Source of the DNA: Clostridium_AD sp050717545
Lineage (GTDB): Bacteria > Bacillota > Clostridia > Clostridiales > Clostridiaceae
Assembly: GCF_050717545.1 (NCBI RefSeq)
Contig: NZ_JBOITN010000042.1
Location: 32,335 to 96,334, forward strand
Length of the DNA: 64,000 nt
Direction: 5' to 3'
The notes below the pieces were generated by a model. The model searched no databases and was not told the DNA's origin. It was given only the letters and a program-made list of their open reading frames with translations. Both the position numbers and the translations under genes were made by a program. Of this stretch, positions 8,338 through 16,976 are shown piece after piece (position 1 is the first letter of the stretch; each line of letters opens with the position of its first letter).

Positions 8338-9300
8338 ATGGAACCATTATTACAAGTTAAAAATTTAAAAAAATATTTTCCTGTACAATCTGGTGTATTT
8401 GGTAAAACTACAGATTATGTTAAGGCAGTTGACAATATATCTTTTGATATCTTTAAGGGTGAAACCTTAGGTTTAGTTGGAGAATCTGGTTGTGGTAAAT
8501 CAACTACTGGTAGGATGATTGTTAATTTGCTTGATCCAACATCTGGTCAAGTAATCTTTGAAGGAAGAGATGTGGCTAAATTATCGAAAAAAGAGCAAAA
8601 GGGTATGAGAAAAAATATTCAAATTATATTTCAAGATCCTTATTCTTCTCTTAATCCAAGGATGAACATTGGGGATATAATAGCTGAACCAATGAAGGTA
8701 AATAAAACAGAGAAAAAAGAGGATATAGAAAAAAGAGTTCTTTCACTTTTGAATTATGTAGGTCTGGCTAGTTTTCATAGAAATAGATATCCACATGAAT
8801 TTAGTGGTGGTCAGAGACAAAGGGTGGGGATTGCTAGAGCTCTTTCTTTAAATCCTAAGCTTATAGTTTGTGATGAACCAGTATCAGCGTTAGACGTTTC
8901 TATACAGGCACAGGTACTGAATTTGCTTCATGATTTGCAAAAAGAGTTTGATTTGACTTATCTATTCATTGCACATGGACTAAATGTAGTTAAACATGTA
9001 AGCACAAGGGTGGGTGTAATGTATCTAGGAAAAATGGTTGAACTTGCAGATGGAGACATACTTTACAATAAACCCAAGCATCCATATTCACAAGCGTTAC
9101 TGTCAGCTATTCCAATTCCGGATCCAACTAGGAAGAAAAGCAGAATAATATTAACAGGGGATGTACCTAGTCCAATTAATCCACCTTCTGGATGTAGTTT
9201 TCATACTAGATGCTTTAAGTGTACAGAGATATGCACAAAACAGGAACCTAAGTTTAAAGATTTAGGTGAGGGGCATCAGGTAGCTTGTTGGAATTTGTAA
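8338..9300 (+). CDS. dppF: Peptide ABC transporter ATP-binding protein DppF/OppF
   Basis: 320 residues. The N-terminal LKKYFPVQSGVF insertion typical of OppF/DppF precedes Walker A (GESGCGKST). The signature FSGGQRQRVGIARAL, Walker B (LIVCDEPVSALD) and the C-terminal cysteine cluster (CSFHTRCFKCTEIC) follow. The H-loop reads FIAHGLNVV rather than the usual HDL; the histidine is kept. It starts two bases after the dppD stop codon and closes the operon before a very strong terminator. Confidence 0.94.
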   Translation: MEPLLQVKNLKKYFPVQSGVFGKTTDYVKAVDNISFDIFKGETLGLVGESGCGKSTTGRMIVNLLDPTSGQVIFEGRDVAKLSKKEQKGMRKNIQIIFQDPYSSLNPRMNIGDIIAEPMKVNKTEKKEDIEKRVLSLLNYVGLASFHRNRYPHEFSGGQRQRVGIARALSLNPKLIVCDEPVSALDVSIQAQVLNLLHDLQKEFDLTYLFIAHGLNVVKHVSTRVGVMYLGKMVELADGDILYNKPKHPYSQALLSAIPIPDPTRKKSRIILTGDVPSPINPPSGCSFHTRCFKCTEICTKQEPKFKDLGEGHQVACWNL

Positions 9301-9313
9301 TAAGATATAAAAC

Positions 9314-9357
9314 TTAAAAGGTCCAGTATTGTATAAAAACAATACTGGACCTTTTAA
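9314..9357 (+). terminator. Terminator of the peptide transporter operon
   Basis: A perfect 19-bp inverted repeat (9314-9332 with 9339-9357) with a 6-base loop; the right arm ends in CCTTTTAA. The following gap to 9598 is AT-rich and shows no gene. Confidence 0.9.
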
Positions 9358-9598
9358 GTAGTTATTTTATTTGATTTAGAGTTCTGTGAATAAATGTAAA
9401 CCATTGATTGTTTAAATTTTATGAGTTTTCAATATACTATTATTTATTAGAAAGTATGAGGTAATTAGTTTTATTATAATGGTAATATTTTGATTGATAA
9501 AGAATGTTATAATTAAATTTATAATAATAATAAAATGTGTGGGAGTGCATACTTATACACAGGATTATTTGTTTAAGATTAGATGGGGGTAAGTGTAT

Positions 9599-10252
9599 AT
9601 GGAAGATAAGAAGTTAAAAACAAAGGTTTTAAGACCTAGATTTGATAGTGATTTAGATATCATAGAACTTTCTAAAGAAAATATTGAGGATGAAAGTATA
9701 TTCTCTTATGGGACAGTTAGTGATTGCTCTCTTGAGAATCATGAAGCAGATAGAGTGAATTTTAAACAAGTGATATTTAAAAAAGTTGTTTTTAATAAAA
9801 TAACTTTTAGACGGATAGAAATGACTGATGTAAAATTTGAAAATTGTGATTTATCAAATGTAGATTTTAATGAGGCTTCATTACATAGAGTAGAATTTCT
9901 GAATTGTAAAATTATTGGTATAAATTTAAGCGAAACTACATTTAGAGATGTTGTTTTTGAAAATTGTAATGGTGAATTTGCTTTTTTTAGTTATTCTAAT
10001 TGTAAGCAAGTTGCATTTTTAGAGTGTCAATTACGTTCTTCAGATTTCCAGAATTCAAAATTTTTAAAAGTTGAATTTCGCGAATCTAATCTTAATCAGG
10101 CTCAAATGAATTTTACAAATCTTAAAGGAATAGATTTTACAAGTTGCGATATTGAAGGTATGGGGATAAATATTGCCGATATAAAGGGTGCAAGAGTTAC
10201 TACTATTCAAGCAATTTCTATTTCCTCAATATTAGGTATTATTATTAAATAA
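9599..10252 (+). CDS. Pentapeptide-repeat protein
   Basis: 217 residues from ATG 9599 (GGGGG nine bases upstream; a GTG at 9593 is too close to it). From about residue 50 to 195 it is built of pentapeptide repeats with a Phe/Leu at every fifth position: VNFKQVIFKKVVFNKITF, VKFENCDLSNVDFN, VEFLNCKI, VEFRESNLNQAQMNF. Such tracts fold as a right-handed quadrilateral beta-helix. Some members mimic DNA and protect gyrase (Qnr, MfpA), most have no known role. No signal peptide or membrane span. Nothing nearby identifies a target. Confidence 0.88.
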   Translation: MEDKKLKTKVLRPRFDSDLDIIELSKENIEDESIFSYGTVSDCSLENHEADRVNFKQVIFKKVVFNKITFRRIEMTDVKFENCDLSNVDFNEASLHRVEFLNCKIIGINLSETTFRDVVFENCNGEFAFFSYSNCKQVAFLECQLRSSDFQNSKFLKVEFRESNLNQAQMNFTNLKGIDFTSCDIEGMGINIADIKGARVTTIQAISISSILGIIIK

Positions 10253-10262
10253 ATTTGACGAC

Positions 10263-10290
10263 ATTTCAGCTCCACAGGAGATGATTCAAC
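10263..10290 (+). repeat. Dispersed 27-bp repeat, copy a
   Basis: TTCAGCTCC, two variable bases, then AGGAGATGATTCAA. It begins 10 bases after the pentapeptide gene. CTCC and GGAG pair, and TCA with TGA, so it can form a small hairpin. Other copies are at 13223, 33359, 49531 and 57904. Confidence 0.75.
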
Positions 10291-10358
10291 GTGAAAACAA
10301 TGTGGATAACTTTTTTTATAGTTTAGAGTTAATGTTTCTAAAAATGTTTTTAAGCGCA

Positions 10359-10422
10359 AAAAAAAGTATATATTACGTATAATGCATTAATCGTATTGCA
10401 ATACGCGTAATATATACTTTTT
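10359..10422. terminator. Bidirectional terminator between convergent genes
   Basis: An 18-bp outer stem (10359-10376 with 10405-10422) with A- and T-runs on its ends encloses a second palindrome (CGTATTGCAATACG). It separates the pentapeptide gene from lemA on the other strand. Confidence 0.85.
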
Positions 10423-10438
10423 TCTTTCTTTTTTATTA

Positions 10439-10981
10439 TTAAAATTTAATTTGTGGAGCAGCTTTTTCTTTTTCATCCACATTAAAGAAAGGTTCTTCCT
10501 TAAAATTAAACATGCTTGCAATAAGGCTAGACGGAAACATCTGAACAGAGTTATTGTAATCCATTGCTACATCGTTATAAAATTGTCTTGAATAACTAAT
10601 TTTATCCTCTGTTTTTGACAATTCGACTTGTAGCTCAAGAAAATTAGTATTTGCCTTAAGTTCTGGATAGGCCTCAGCTACTGCAAATAATTTCCCTAAT
10701 ACCTGTGTTAATTCACCATTAGCCTTCATCATATCATCAGGAGTACCTGAGGAAAGGTAGTTAGTCCTTGCTGAGGTTACTGCTTCAAAAGTACTACGCT
10801 CGTGATTAGCATAACCTTTTACAATTTCAACTAGGTTAGGAATAAGATCAAATCTTCTTTTTAGTTGTACATCTATCTGGCTCCAAGAATTTCTTACTTT
10901 ATTACGTTTGCCTACAAGGCTGTTATGAATAAGAATCAGTGTTAGAATTAGTACACATATTATAATTACTGGAATTAACAT
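10439..10981 (-). CDS. lemA: LemA family protein
   Basis: 180 residues from ATG 10981 (GGGAG eight bases upstream). An N-terminal membrane span (IPVIIICVLILTLILIHN) is followed by the LemA core: RNSWSQIDVQLKRRFDLIPNLVEIVKGYA, then YPELKANTNFLELQ, and FPSSLIASMFNF near the end. The core forms a helical bundle outside the membrane or at its surface. The biochemical role is not known. It lies downstream of the DUF2207 gene on the same strand, a pairing seen in many Firmicutes, so the two probably work together at the envelope. Confidence 0.9.
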   Translation of the reverse strand: MLIPVIIICVLILTLILIHNSLVGKRNKVRNSWSQIDVQLKRRFDLIPNLVEIVKGYANHERSTFEAVTSARTNYLSSGTPDDMMKANGELTQVLGKLFAVAEAYPELKANTNFLELQVELSKTEDKISYSRQFYNDVAMDYNNSVQMFPSSLIASMFNFKEEPFFNVDEKEKAAPQIKF

Positions 10982-11091
10982 AAAAATCACTCCCTATAAT
11001 ATATAGTGTAGCACAAGGCTACACTAATTAATTTTATTGATTTTAAAATAGTGTTACATCAAAACTGAGACTAGAATTAGATGGGACATTG

Positions 11092-11142
11092 CATCAGAAT
11101 GCGCGAATGCATCAGAATGCACGAATGCATCAGAATGCACCA
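11092..11142 (-). repeat. 18-bp tandem repeat spanning the DUF2207 stop codon
   Basis: Two full 18-bp units and a partial third (CATCAGAATGCRCGAATG on the plus strand) run from 11092 to about 11140. Read on the minus strand each unit encodes Ala-Phe-stop, so the C-terminus of the DUF2207 protein is repeated three times in the DNA and only the first stop is used. Confidence 0.85.
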
Positions 11143-13079
11143 CCACCACCGCCCCCGCCACCACCACCGGAGCTGCCACCACTAAATCCGCCACCACCAC
11201 CAGAAGCTGATGAAGCCTGGGAACTTGCAACGCTTTGTGCTGTGGAGATTGCACCTTCAACTGTATGGATGGTATCATCAAACATTGTACCAAAGCCACC
11301 AAAGTAACCGTAACTTGCTCCATACATATAGGTAAGACCATTATTATTTAAATCATTATCTGTAAAAACAATAGGGAGCTGTTTTATAACTTCTTTTGCA
11401 ACGCCAAGTGAAGTGGCATAAACAAGATAATGTTCCCATAATACGATAGACCCAATTTCAGCTTTATCCAATCTGCTAAAATCCTTTAAAAAGTTTTTGA
11501 AAGATAACCACATTACATATTGCTCATTTCCATATGCTGTTCTTCTTTTTATAAGTATTGAGTAAACAACTAAAATAACACCTTGAATTATTGATGCTAC
11601 AGCAATCAAAGTAAACATTAGAAACGCGATAGCTGCTCCAATTAATAAGAAAGCAAATCCTGCTAATACTCCAAGTAAGATTCCTGTTTTATAGGTTTCA
11701 TCAAAAAAGTTATATTTAGCAGCCTCATCGATTGCCAGTTTTGACCATTTATCATAATCAGTCTTAAATTCTAGTGCATCCTTCTTTTTCTTAACATAAT
11801 TTTTTATTTCATCAAGGGCAACACATTTTCCGTTTCCTATTTTAATTATAAACCAGCTTATCAAAAACTCTTCATGTTTCTTCAAAGGTATTGATGGTGC
11901 CTTTTCATTTAATGTAATTATATATTGATCTATTTCTTTTGTATTGAATAGACCCTTTTTACTAATCTTATTTTGAGAGATTATAAGTTGTTTTTTTCTT
12001 GTAAGATCAATAATTGTGGCCATTACATCTCGAGTATTAACAGCTCCAAATGACATTAAAACGCTCATCACAGCTGGAGTATAGTCTTCAGGAAGTTCTC
12101 TGTAATACTTACCCTCAAAGTTAGGTTTAAACTCTTTATCATATTTTTTATAAATAGATATAATTACTGGGAACCATAGGAGTATGAAAAGTAAAGCTAG
12201 AGGAGTACCTATAGACTTAAGTTTTGTTTTAGTAAGTTCTCGCTGTGCTTGCTTTTCAACCTGCTGCTGGTACTCTTGTTTTGCGTCTTCTCTTGCTACA
12301 TTTGCTTCATTAGCTAGGGTGGCTTCATTTGCCATTATTCTAGGTAATGCATTTTCGGCCACTATATTACTTGCTTGCGGAACAAGGGATGTTGGAAACA
12401 AAACTAAGGTTTCTGCAAAAGTACCTGGTGACACTGATGGAACAGTAAATTCTACATTACTGCCATCTATTATGGAAGATTCACCTAATAGAGAGCCATG
12501 AGCAAAGACTTTAAGCTCTTCTTTAGTAGTCCCAGATGGAAGTGTTATCTTTATTTTTATATTATCGAGTCTTGTTTTCCACCTAGTGTCAACGAGCTTT
12601 CTGTTAAACTCCGCAATATCTGTGTATTTAGTAACGACATCTAGTAATTTGTACTTTATAACAAAAGTTTTTTCTTCATTTTCTGAATGCTCAAAAATCT
12701 TAAACCTTGCTAAGTTTTCTTCTTCTACAAAGTTAAATGTTCCCACGCTTCCGGTGTCATCAAGTGAATTACCTGCATTGGGCTGAAGTTCTTTTAAATT
12801 ATCATTTTCCATTACATAAACTTTTTTGTCTTGTAGACCTTTTGTGAGAGAAAAATCAACATCTCTAGTAACTCCATTAAACTGACCATCGAAATTATAA
12901 GTAAGGCGTTCTTCAAAATTAGCTGACCCGTCCTTGTTTACTAATACATTAATATTATACCCAGATATATAATAGGTCTTGTCTTGCGAAGCATATATTA
13001 GTTTCTGAAATCCAAATAGAGTAAAAATAATAAGTAATAAAAACATTCTAGCAAAGATTATTGTGGAACTTTTTTTCAT
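11130..13079 (-). CDS. DUF2207 family membrane protein with Gly-rich tail
   Basis: 649 residues from ATG 13079, chosen because GGAGGTGAAGTC stands directly upstream; an upstream in-frame start is unsupported. A signal/anchor helix is followed by the extracytoplasmic DUF2207 beta domain (YYISGYNINVLVNKDGSANFEERLTYNF). A membrane span at about 310-330 leads to a cytoplasmic region, a hydrophobic pair at about 490-540, and a tail of nearly pure Gly/Ser (FSGGSSGGGGGGG). Family function is unknown; it is often near LemA, as here. The tail resembles flexible Gly tails of TPM/YgcG proteins. Confidence 0.88.
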   Translation of the reverse strand: MKKSSTIIFARMFLLLIIFTLFGFQKLIYASQDKTYYISGYNINVLVNKDGSANFEERLTYNFDGQFNGVTRDVDFSLTKGLQDKKVYVMENDNLKELQPNAGNSLDDTGSVGTFNFVEEENLARFKIFEHSENEEKTFVIKYKLLDVVTKYTDIAEFNRKLVDTRWKTRLDNIKIKITLPSGTTKEELKVFAHGSLLGESSIIDGSNVEFTVPSVSPGTFAETLVLFPTSLVPQASNIVAENALPRIMANEATLANEANVAREDAKQEYQQQVEKQAQRELTKTKLKSIGTPLALLFILLWFPVIISIYKKYDKEFKPNFEGKYYRELPEDYTPAVMSVLMSFGAVNTRDVMATIIDLTRKKQLIISQNKISKKGLFNTKEIDQYIITLNEKAPSIPLKKHEEFLISWFIIKIGNGKCVALDEIKNYVKKKKDALEFKTDYDKWSKLAIDEAAKYNFFDETYKTGILLGVLAGFAFLLIGAAIAFLMFTLIAVASIIQGVILVVYSILIKRRTAYGNEQYVMWLSFKNFLKDFSRLDKAEIGSIVLWEHYLVYATSLGVAKEVIKQLPIVFTDNDLNNNGLTYMYGASYGYFGGFGTMFDDTIHTVEGAISTAQSVASSQASSASGGGGGFSGGSSGGGGGGGGGGAF

Positions 13080-13222
13080 GACTTCACCTCCCTGTAATCT
13101 TATTATAAACAATATTTCCATTAATTTCATTATATTTATAAATTTATCTATATATGAATTAGTATTATTAAATGTGCCTATGTATTTAATAGGTATTTGT
13201 TGATAACAAACTCTAAGATATA

Positions 13223-13249
13223 TTAAATCATCTCCTTCGGAGCTGAAAT
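13223..13249 (-). repeat. Dispersed 27-bp repeat, copy b
   Basis: Inverted copy of the repeat at 10263, matching the consensus at all constant positions. It lies in the gap between the divergent DUF2207 gene and the small gene at 13351. Confidence 0.75.
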
Positions 13250-13350
13250 GTAGTTAAAACATTTTGAAATAATAATTTAATATAAAGTGGGTAAACTATA
13301 CAAGACACTGATTATAAACAGTGAAATTTTTATATGAAGGGAGAATACTC

Positions 13351-13542
13351 ATGAATAAAAACAAATTGAAAGAAACAAGAAAAGTGAATAATATAGAAGA
13401 GGTTAGTGATGCTTCAAATTCTGATGTGACTAGAATGTACAACATGCCAGGTATGGCTAGCGGGCCTAGTGATGCTACTGACAAAGAAAAGAGACATTTA
13501 AGTGAACGCTCAGCAGCAAGCAAAGATAATACTAAAAAATAA
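13351..13542 (+). CDS. Small hydrophilic protein, paralogue of the one at 49191
   Basis: 63 residues, highly charged, no membrane span, Ser/Asp/Lys-rich, ending SERSAASKDNTKK. ATG 13351 follows GAAGGGAGAATACTC. The block GGGTAAACTATA lies 51 bases upstream (13289-13300) and recurs upstream of the gene at 49191, which also begins MNKN-LK and shares the GAAGGGAGAATA ribosome site. The size, composition and solo transcription with a short terminator recall small spore proteins, but no known SASP motif is present. Function unknown. Confidence 0.7.
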   Translation: MNKNKLKETRKVNNIEEVSDASNSDVTRMYNMPGMASGPSDATDKEKRHLSERSAASKDNTKK

Positions 13543-13547
13543 TTTTG

Positions 13548-13571
13548 AGGCAGGTTTATCCTGCCTTAATT
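13548..13571 (+). terminator. Terminator of the small gene
   Basis: AGGCAGG (13548-13554) pairs with CCTGCCT (13560-13566), followed by TAATTTT. The gap from 13571 to 13814 holds a short direct repeat (ATAAAGGCTC twice near 13615-13635) and no convincing gene. Confidence 0.7.
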
Positions 13572-13814
13572 TTCATTATAATATATTTATAAAAACAGAA
13601 CATTATGTTTTCATAAAGGCTCATAAAGGCTCATATAGTGGACAAGCTTTTAAACATAGATTTATTGATAAACAGTCAATTTATATTGTGAAAAGGAAAA
13701 TAATGTGATAAGATTGTTTTAGTGTTGGTTTAAAGGGTTTAAAGTAGTTTTAAATCCCATTCAAAAAAGGTTTTGAGTTCAAAAACAAAATTACAAGTTA
13801 TGGAGGATATTTTT

Positions 13815-14309
13815 ATGAAATATTATGGTAAAACTTCGTTATCATCCGTGTTAAGGTTAATGTTAGATAGTTTAATAATTATAGGGTTTATTGTGTATTT
13901 GTTAATACTTAGAAAAGCTTTGGTAACTCAGCAAGTAAACTTTCTTAACCCTAAAAACATTATTACCTGTATTCTATTTGTATTAGGTGGTTTTGCACTT
14001 CTTTGTATAATGTATCACCTTAGATGCATTATGAATTCGTTAGTTAAAGCAACACCGTTCATAAATCAGAATGTTGAAAGTTTAAAAAATGTTGCTTCAT
14101 CGTGTTTTGTAATTTCGATTTGTTATGTTATTAATTTTTTTATTAATGGTCAATATTTAAATTTTAAGTTAATAGAGATAGATGTTAAAGGTATCCATAC
14201 AGACATTGAATTTATAATTTTCTTTTTTGCGGGCTGTTTTACAATAGTTTTATCAAAAGTATTTAAACAGGCAATAGAGGTTAAAGAAGAAAATGATTTT
14301 ACGGTATAG
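13815..14309 (+). CDS. DUF2975 family membrane protein
   Basis: 164 residues from ATG 13815 (GGAGG eight bases upstream). Four hydrophobic segments: about 15-33, 48-70, 90-108 and 130-150. The layout and the directly downstream YozG-type XRE regulator match the DUF2975/HTH pair common in Firmicutes and Bacteroidetes. Function is unknown; the pair probably forms a membrane sensor with its own regulator. Confidence 0.8.
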   Translation: MKYYGKTSLSSVLRLMLDSLIIIGFIVYLLILRKALVTQQVNFLNPKNIITCILFVLGGFALLCIMYHLRCIMNSLVKATPFINQNVESLKNVASSCFVISICYVINFFINGQYLNFKLIEIDVKGIHTDIEFIIFFFAGCFTIVLSKVFKQAIEVKEENDFTV

Positions 14310-14345
14310 ATATTTGAGTTATATAATTTAATTGAGGTGAAAAAC

Positions 14346-14558
14346 ATGGCAATAATAGTAAATTTAGATGTAATGATGGCCAAAAGGAAAATTTCCTTAT
14401 CTGAATTGGCAATTAGAGTAGGAATTACGAATTCAAATTTATCTATATTAAAAACAAATAAAGCAAAGGCAATACGATTTTCCACTCTAGAGTCTATATG
14501 TAAGGAACTTAATTGCCAGCCAGGAGATATTTTAGAATATAGTGAAGAAAATTTGTAA
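14346..14558 (+). CDS. XRE/Cro family transcriptional regulator (YozG-like)
   Basis: 70 residues from ATG 14346 (GAGGTG six bases upstream). Nearly the whole protein is one helix-turn-helix domain: LDVMMAKRKISLSELAIRVGITNSNLSILKTNKAKAIRF, ending in CKELNCQPGDILEY, typical of the YozG family. It starts 36 bases after the DUF2975 gene, so the two are one operon. Confidence 0.9.
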   Translation: MAIIVNLDVMMAKRKISLSELAIRVGITNSNLSILKTNKAKAIRFSTLESICKELNCQPGDILEYSEENL

Positions 14559-14560
14559 TT

Positions 14561-14600
14561 AAAAACATCGCACTAACTTATGGGTTAATGCGATGTTTTT
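14561..14600. terminator. Bidirectional terminator
   Basis: AAAAACATCGCA pairs with TGCGATGTTTTT around TAAC/GTTA, with an A-run on the left and a T-run on the right. It serves the XRE gene and the convergent helicase gene. Confidence 0.85.
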
Positions 14601-14615
14601 AATTATAAAAAGTAG

Positions 14616-16061
14616 TTACATATCTACTTTACTTACAGTTCGAAGCCTTCCTTTAATAGGTCTATTTTGTAAATCTTCAAACACAAGCTCACCTTTATTA
14701 TTTAATATTTCTACAAATGTAGATATATCAATTATGTTGATGATTCCTATATCATCCTTAGTCATGCCATCAATACTGCAAAGCGTACCGACTATATCCA
14801 TAGCCCTCATCTTGGTTTTCTTTCCGGCATTGATATGTAATTTGAGTATTTCTTTGCTAAGCTCTATACCTTTAGCCTCTTTAGCCTCAGGTCTAGTATT
14901 CATTTTACCTGTAAATTCTTCTTTAGCATCACTCACAACTTCTGATTTTGGATTTTCCTTCAAAAGAATCTCTTTACCGATATAGTGCTCTATATCATTT
15001 AAATACCTGGTTTCGTTTTGGGTCACAAAAGTAATTGCACGGCCCATTTTGCCTATGCGGCCAGTTCTTCCTATTCTATGAACATAACTTTCTTTATCAC
15101 TAGGTATATCATAATTAACTACAAGGCTTATGTTATCTATGTCTATACCTCTAGCTGCAACATCTGTAGCTACAAGATATCTAAAACAACCTTTTTTAAA
15201 ATCATTCATTACTCTTAGTCTATCAGGTTGCTCCATTCCACCATGGATTTTCTTGCAAGTATAATTGAGCCTTGAAAGTTGATTATAAACTGAATCTACC
15301 TTTAATTTAGTATTACAAAATATTATGCAGCTATCAGGATTTTCAACTATTGTTATATCTTTTAAAAGGTCTATTTTATCCAGTTCGTATACATTATATC
15401 GCTGCTGGGATATATTATCTGCTGCTTTATTTTGCTCCTCTATTTCAATGTGGATAGGATGATTCATGTAATTATGGCATAAATACTCTATATCCTTAGG
15501 CATTGTGGCAGATAGTAACATAGTGAGGCGCTGACTAGGTAAAGCTCTTATTATTGTTTCTATCTGGTCTACAAAGCCCATGTTTAGCATTTCATCAGCT
15601 TCATCTATTACAAGATATTTTATATTTGATGTATCAAAGGTATCTTTATCTAAATGATCTATAATTCGACCAGGGGTACCGACTACAACATGTGTTTTTT
15701 GTTTAAGTTCTTTTTTTTGATTATAGAAAGGGGACTGACCATAAATTGCAGCAACTTTAAGTCTTTTAAATCTACCTATATTAAAAATATCTTCTTTAAC
15801 TTGGATAGCCAGTTCTCTGGTTGGTGTAAGCACTAATGCTTGAGGTTTGTTTTCTTCCCAATCTACTAATTGGCAGATCGGAATGGCATATGCTGCAGTT
15901 TTACCGCTTCCAGTTTGGGATTTCACTACTACATCCTTTTGCGCGAGAACTGCTGGAATAACCTGTTGTTGGACTTTTGTAAAATTTTTAAAATTGAGCA
16001 GACTAATTGCTTTTAATATATCACTGCTTAAATTATAATCATTAGAATTTTCTTTTATCAT
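14616..16061 (-). CDS. dbpA: DEAD-box ATP-dependent RNA helicase, DbpA/YxiN type
   Basis: 481 residues. Motifs in order: Q motif (FTKVQQQVIP), TGSGKT (50-55), PTREL (80-84), DEAD (153-156), SAT (184-186), then ATDVAARGID and HRIGRTGR. The C-terminal 75 residues (KTKMRAMDIVGTLCSIDGM, then DDIGIINIIDISTFVEI) are the DbpA RNA-binding fold, which recognises hairpin 92 of 23S rRNA and directs the helicase to late 50S subunit assembly. Helicases of this kind matter in the cold, when rRNA misfolds. Monocistronic. Confidence 0.93.
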   Translation of the reverse strand: MIKENSNDYNLSSDILKAISLLNFKNFTKVQQQVIPAVLAQKDVVVKSQTGSGKTAAYAIPICQLVDWEENKPQALVLTPTRELAIQVKEDIFNIGRFKRLKVAAIYGQSPFYNQKKELKQKTHVVVGTPGRIIDHLDKDTFDTSNIKYLVIDEADEMLNMGFVDQIETIIRALPSQRLTMLLSATMPKDIEYLCHNYMNHPIHIEIEEQNKAADNISQQRYNVYELDKIDLLKDITIVENPDSCIIFCNTKLKVDSVYNQLSRLNYTCKKIHGGMEQPDRLRVMNDFKKGCFRYLVATDVAARGIDIDNISLVVNYDIPSDKESYVHRIGRTGRIGKMGRAITFVTQNETRYLNDIEHYIGKEILLKENPKSEVVSDAKEEFTGKMNTRPEAKEAKGIELSKEILKLHINAGKKTKMRAMDIVGTLCSIDGMTKDDIGIINIIDISTFVEILNNKGELVFEDLQNRPIKGRLRTVSKVDM

Positions 16062-16153
16062 TTGATCATCACTTTCCTTATAATTGTATTAATATTATCA
16101 CCAAGAATATATATAACTTTATTATATCATACACATTAAATTCATTGTATAGT

Positions 16154-16921
16154 CTATCTTATTTTAGATTCATTATATATATCAGCTAAGTATATAAAGT
16201 CAGGTCGACCAGCTGAATCTAATAGATAAGCAGATATCTTTGCTTTTTCTTTCCTATTGTCATTTAATTCATTAATTATTTGATCTGCATTCCCAATGCC
16301 TATGCCGTGTCCAAAATAAAGTTCGTTTGCTAAATTTATGACATTTTCACCTTGCCATTCAGGAGTTGTTGGATTTACATCAGGGTTATTAAAGTATTGT
16401 CTATCCCCAGGCAAATAATCACTTCGTTTTGATATATAACCTACATCCTCAATGGGGGTATTTAAATAATGCCAGTTCATTAACTGTATTTCAGGAAATA
16501 CCTTATTAAAAAGTTTATCATCATATATATTAAGTAATGCCTGATAATAAATAATAACCATGGCAGTAGCACATTCAGTAGCATATTTAGAACTATTTAT
16601 ATCAATATCTCGTATAGCATCGCTTGGATATATTCCTTTTTTTACTGTGAATCCACCTTCATCAGTGCGGTCCCAATAATTAAGATTGCAGGTTGATTTA
16701 CGAAAAGTGCTAAAGTCCATATCGCCTGCATTAAGTTTTTTAGAAGCATTAATAATATTTTTGCGTAATTTAAGCTCAAACCTCAATTGATCTAATGAAT
16801 TATATTCATATCGTCCCTTACTTAAATCCATCTTAGTAAGGATATCTCTTTCAATATCATTTGTGTTATATTCATTTATTAACAGATTAATTTTAACAAT
16901 ATCACTAGAAACTATGATCAT
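16154..16921 (-). CDS. tgl: Protein-glutamine gamma-glutamyltransferase (spore-coat transglutaminase)
   Basis: 255 residues, close to B. subtilis Tgl (245). It starts MIIVS like Tgl and keeps the catalytic Cys in YATECATAMVIIYY (Cys117), the Glu in WQGENVI (Glu192) and the His in YFGHGIG (His205), matching the reported Cys116/Glu187/His200 of the Bacillus enzyme. It cross-links Gln and Lys side chains of coat proteins as the spore matures. RBS AGGAGG lies seven bases before ATG. The gene follows the 258-residue unknown protein by 55 bases on the same strand. Confidence 0.93.
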   Translation of the reverse strand: MIIVSSDIVKINLLINEYNTNDIERDILTKMDLSKGRYEYNSLDQLRFELKLRKNIINASKKLNAGDMDFSTFRKSTCNLNYWDRTDEGGFTVKKGIYPSDAIRDIDINSSKYATECATAMVIIYYQALLNIYDDKLFNKVFPEIQLMNWHYLNTPIEDVGYISKRSDYLPGDRQYFNNPDVNPTTPEWQGENVINLANELYFGHGIGIGNADQIINELNDNRKEKAKISAYLLDSAGRPDFIYLADIYNESKIR

Positions 16922-16976
16922 TTACTAGCCTCCTATTATTCCTAATATTGATATTAGATATTAAAATTATAAATTG

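Noticed and set aside
11054..11341. Minus-strand frame rich in Val/Ala and HSDAF repeats
   Set aside because: It is an alternative frame of the Gly-repeat tail and the 18-bp tandem repeat of the DUF2207 gene, not a separate gene.
13502..13708. 68-codon frame overlapping the small gene at 13351
   Set aside because: It spans the terminator, has no ribosome site and shows no recognisable domain.
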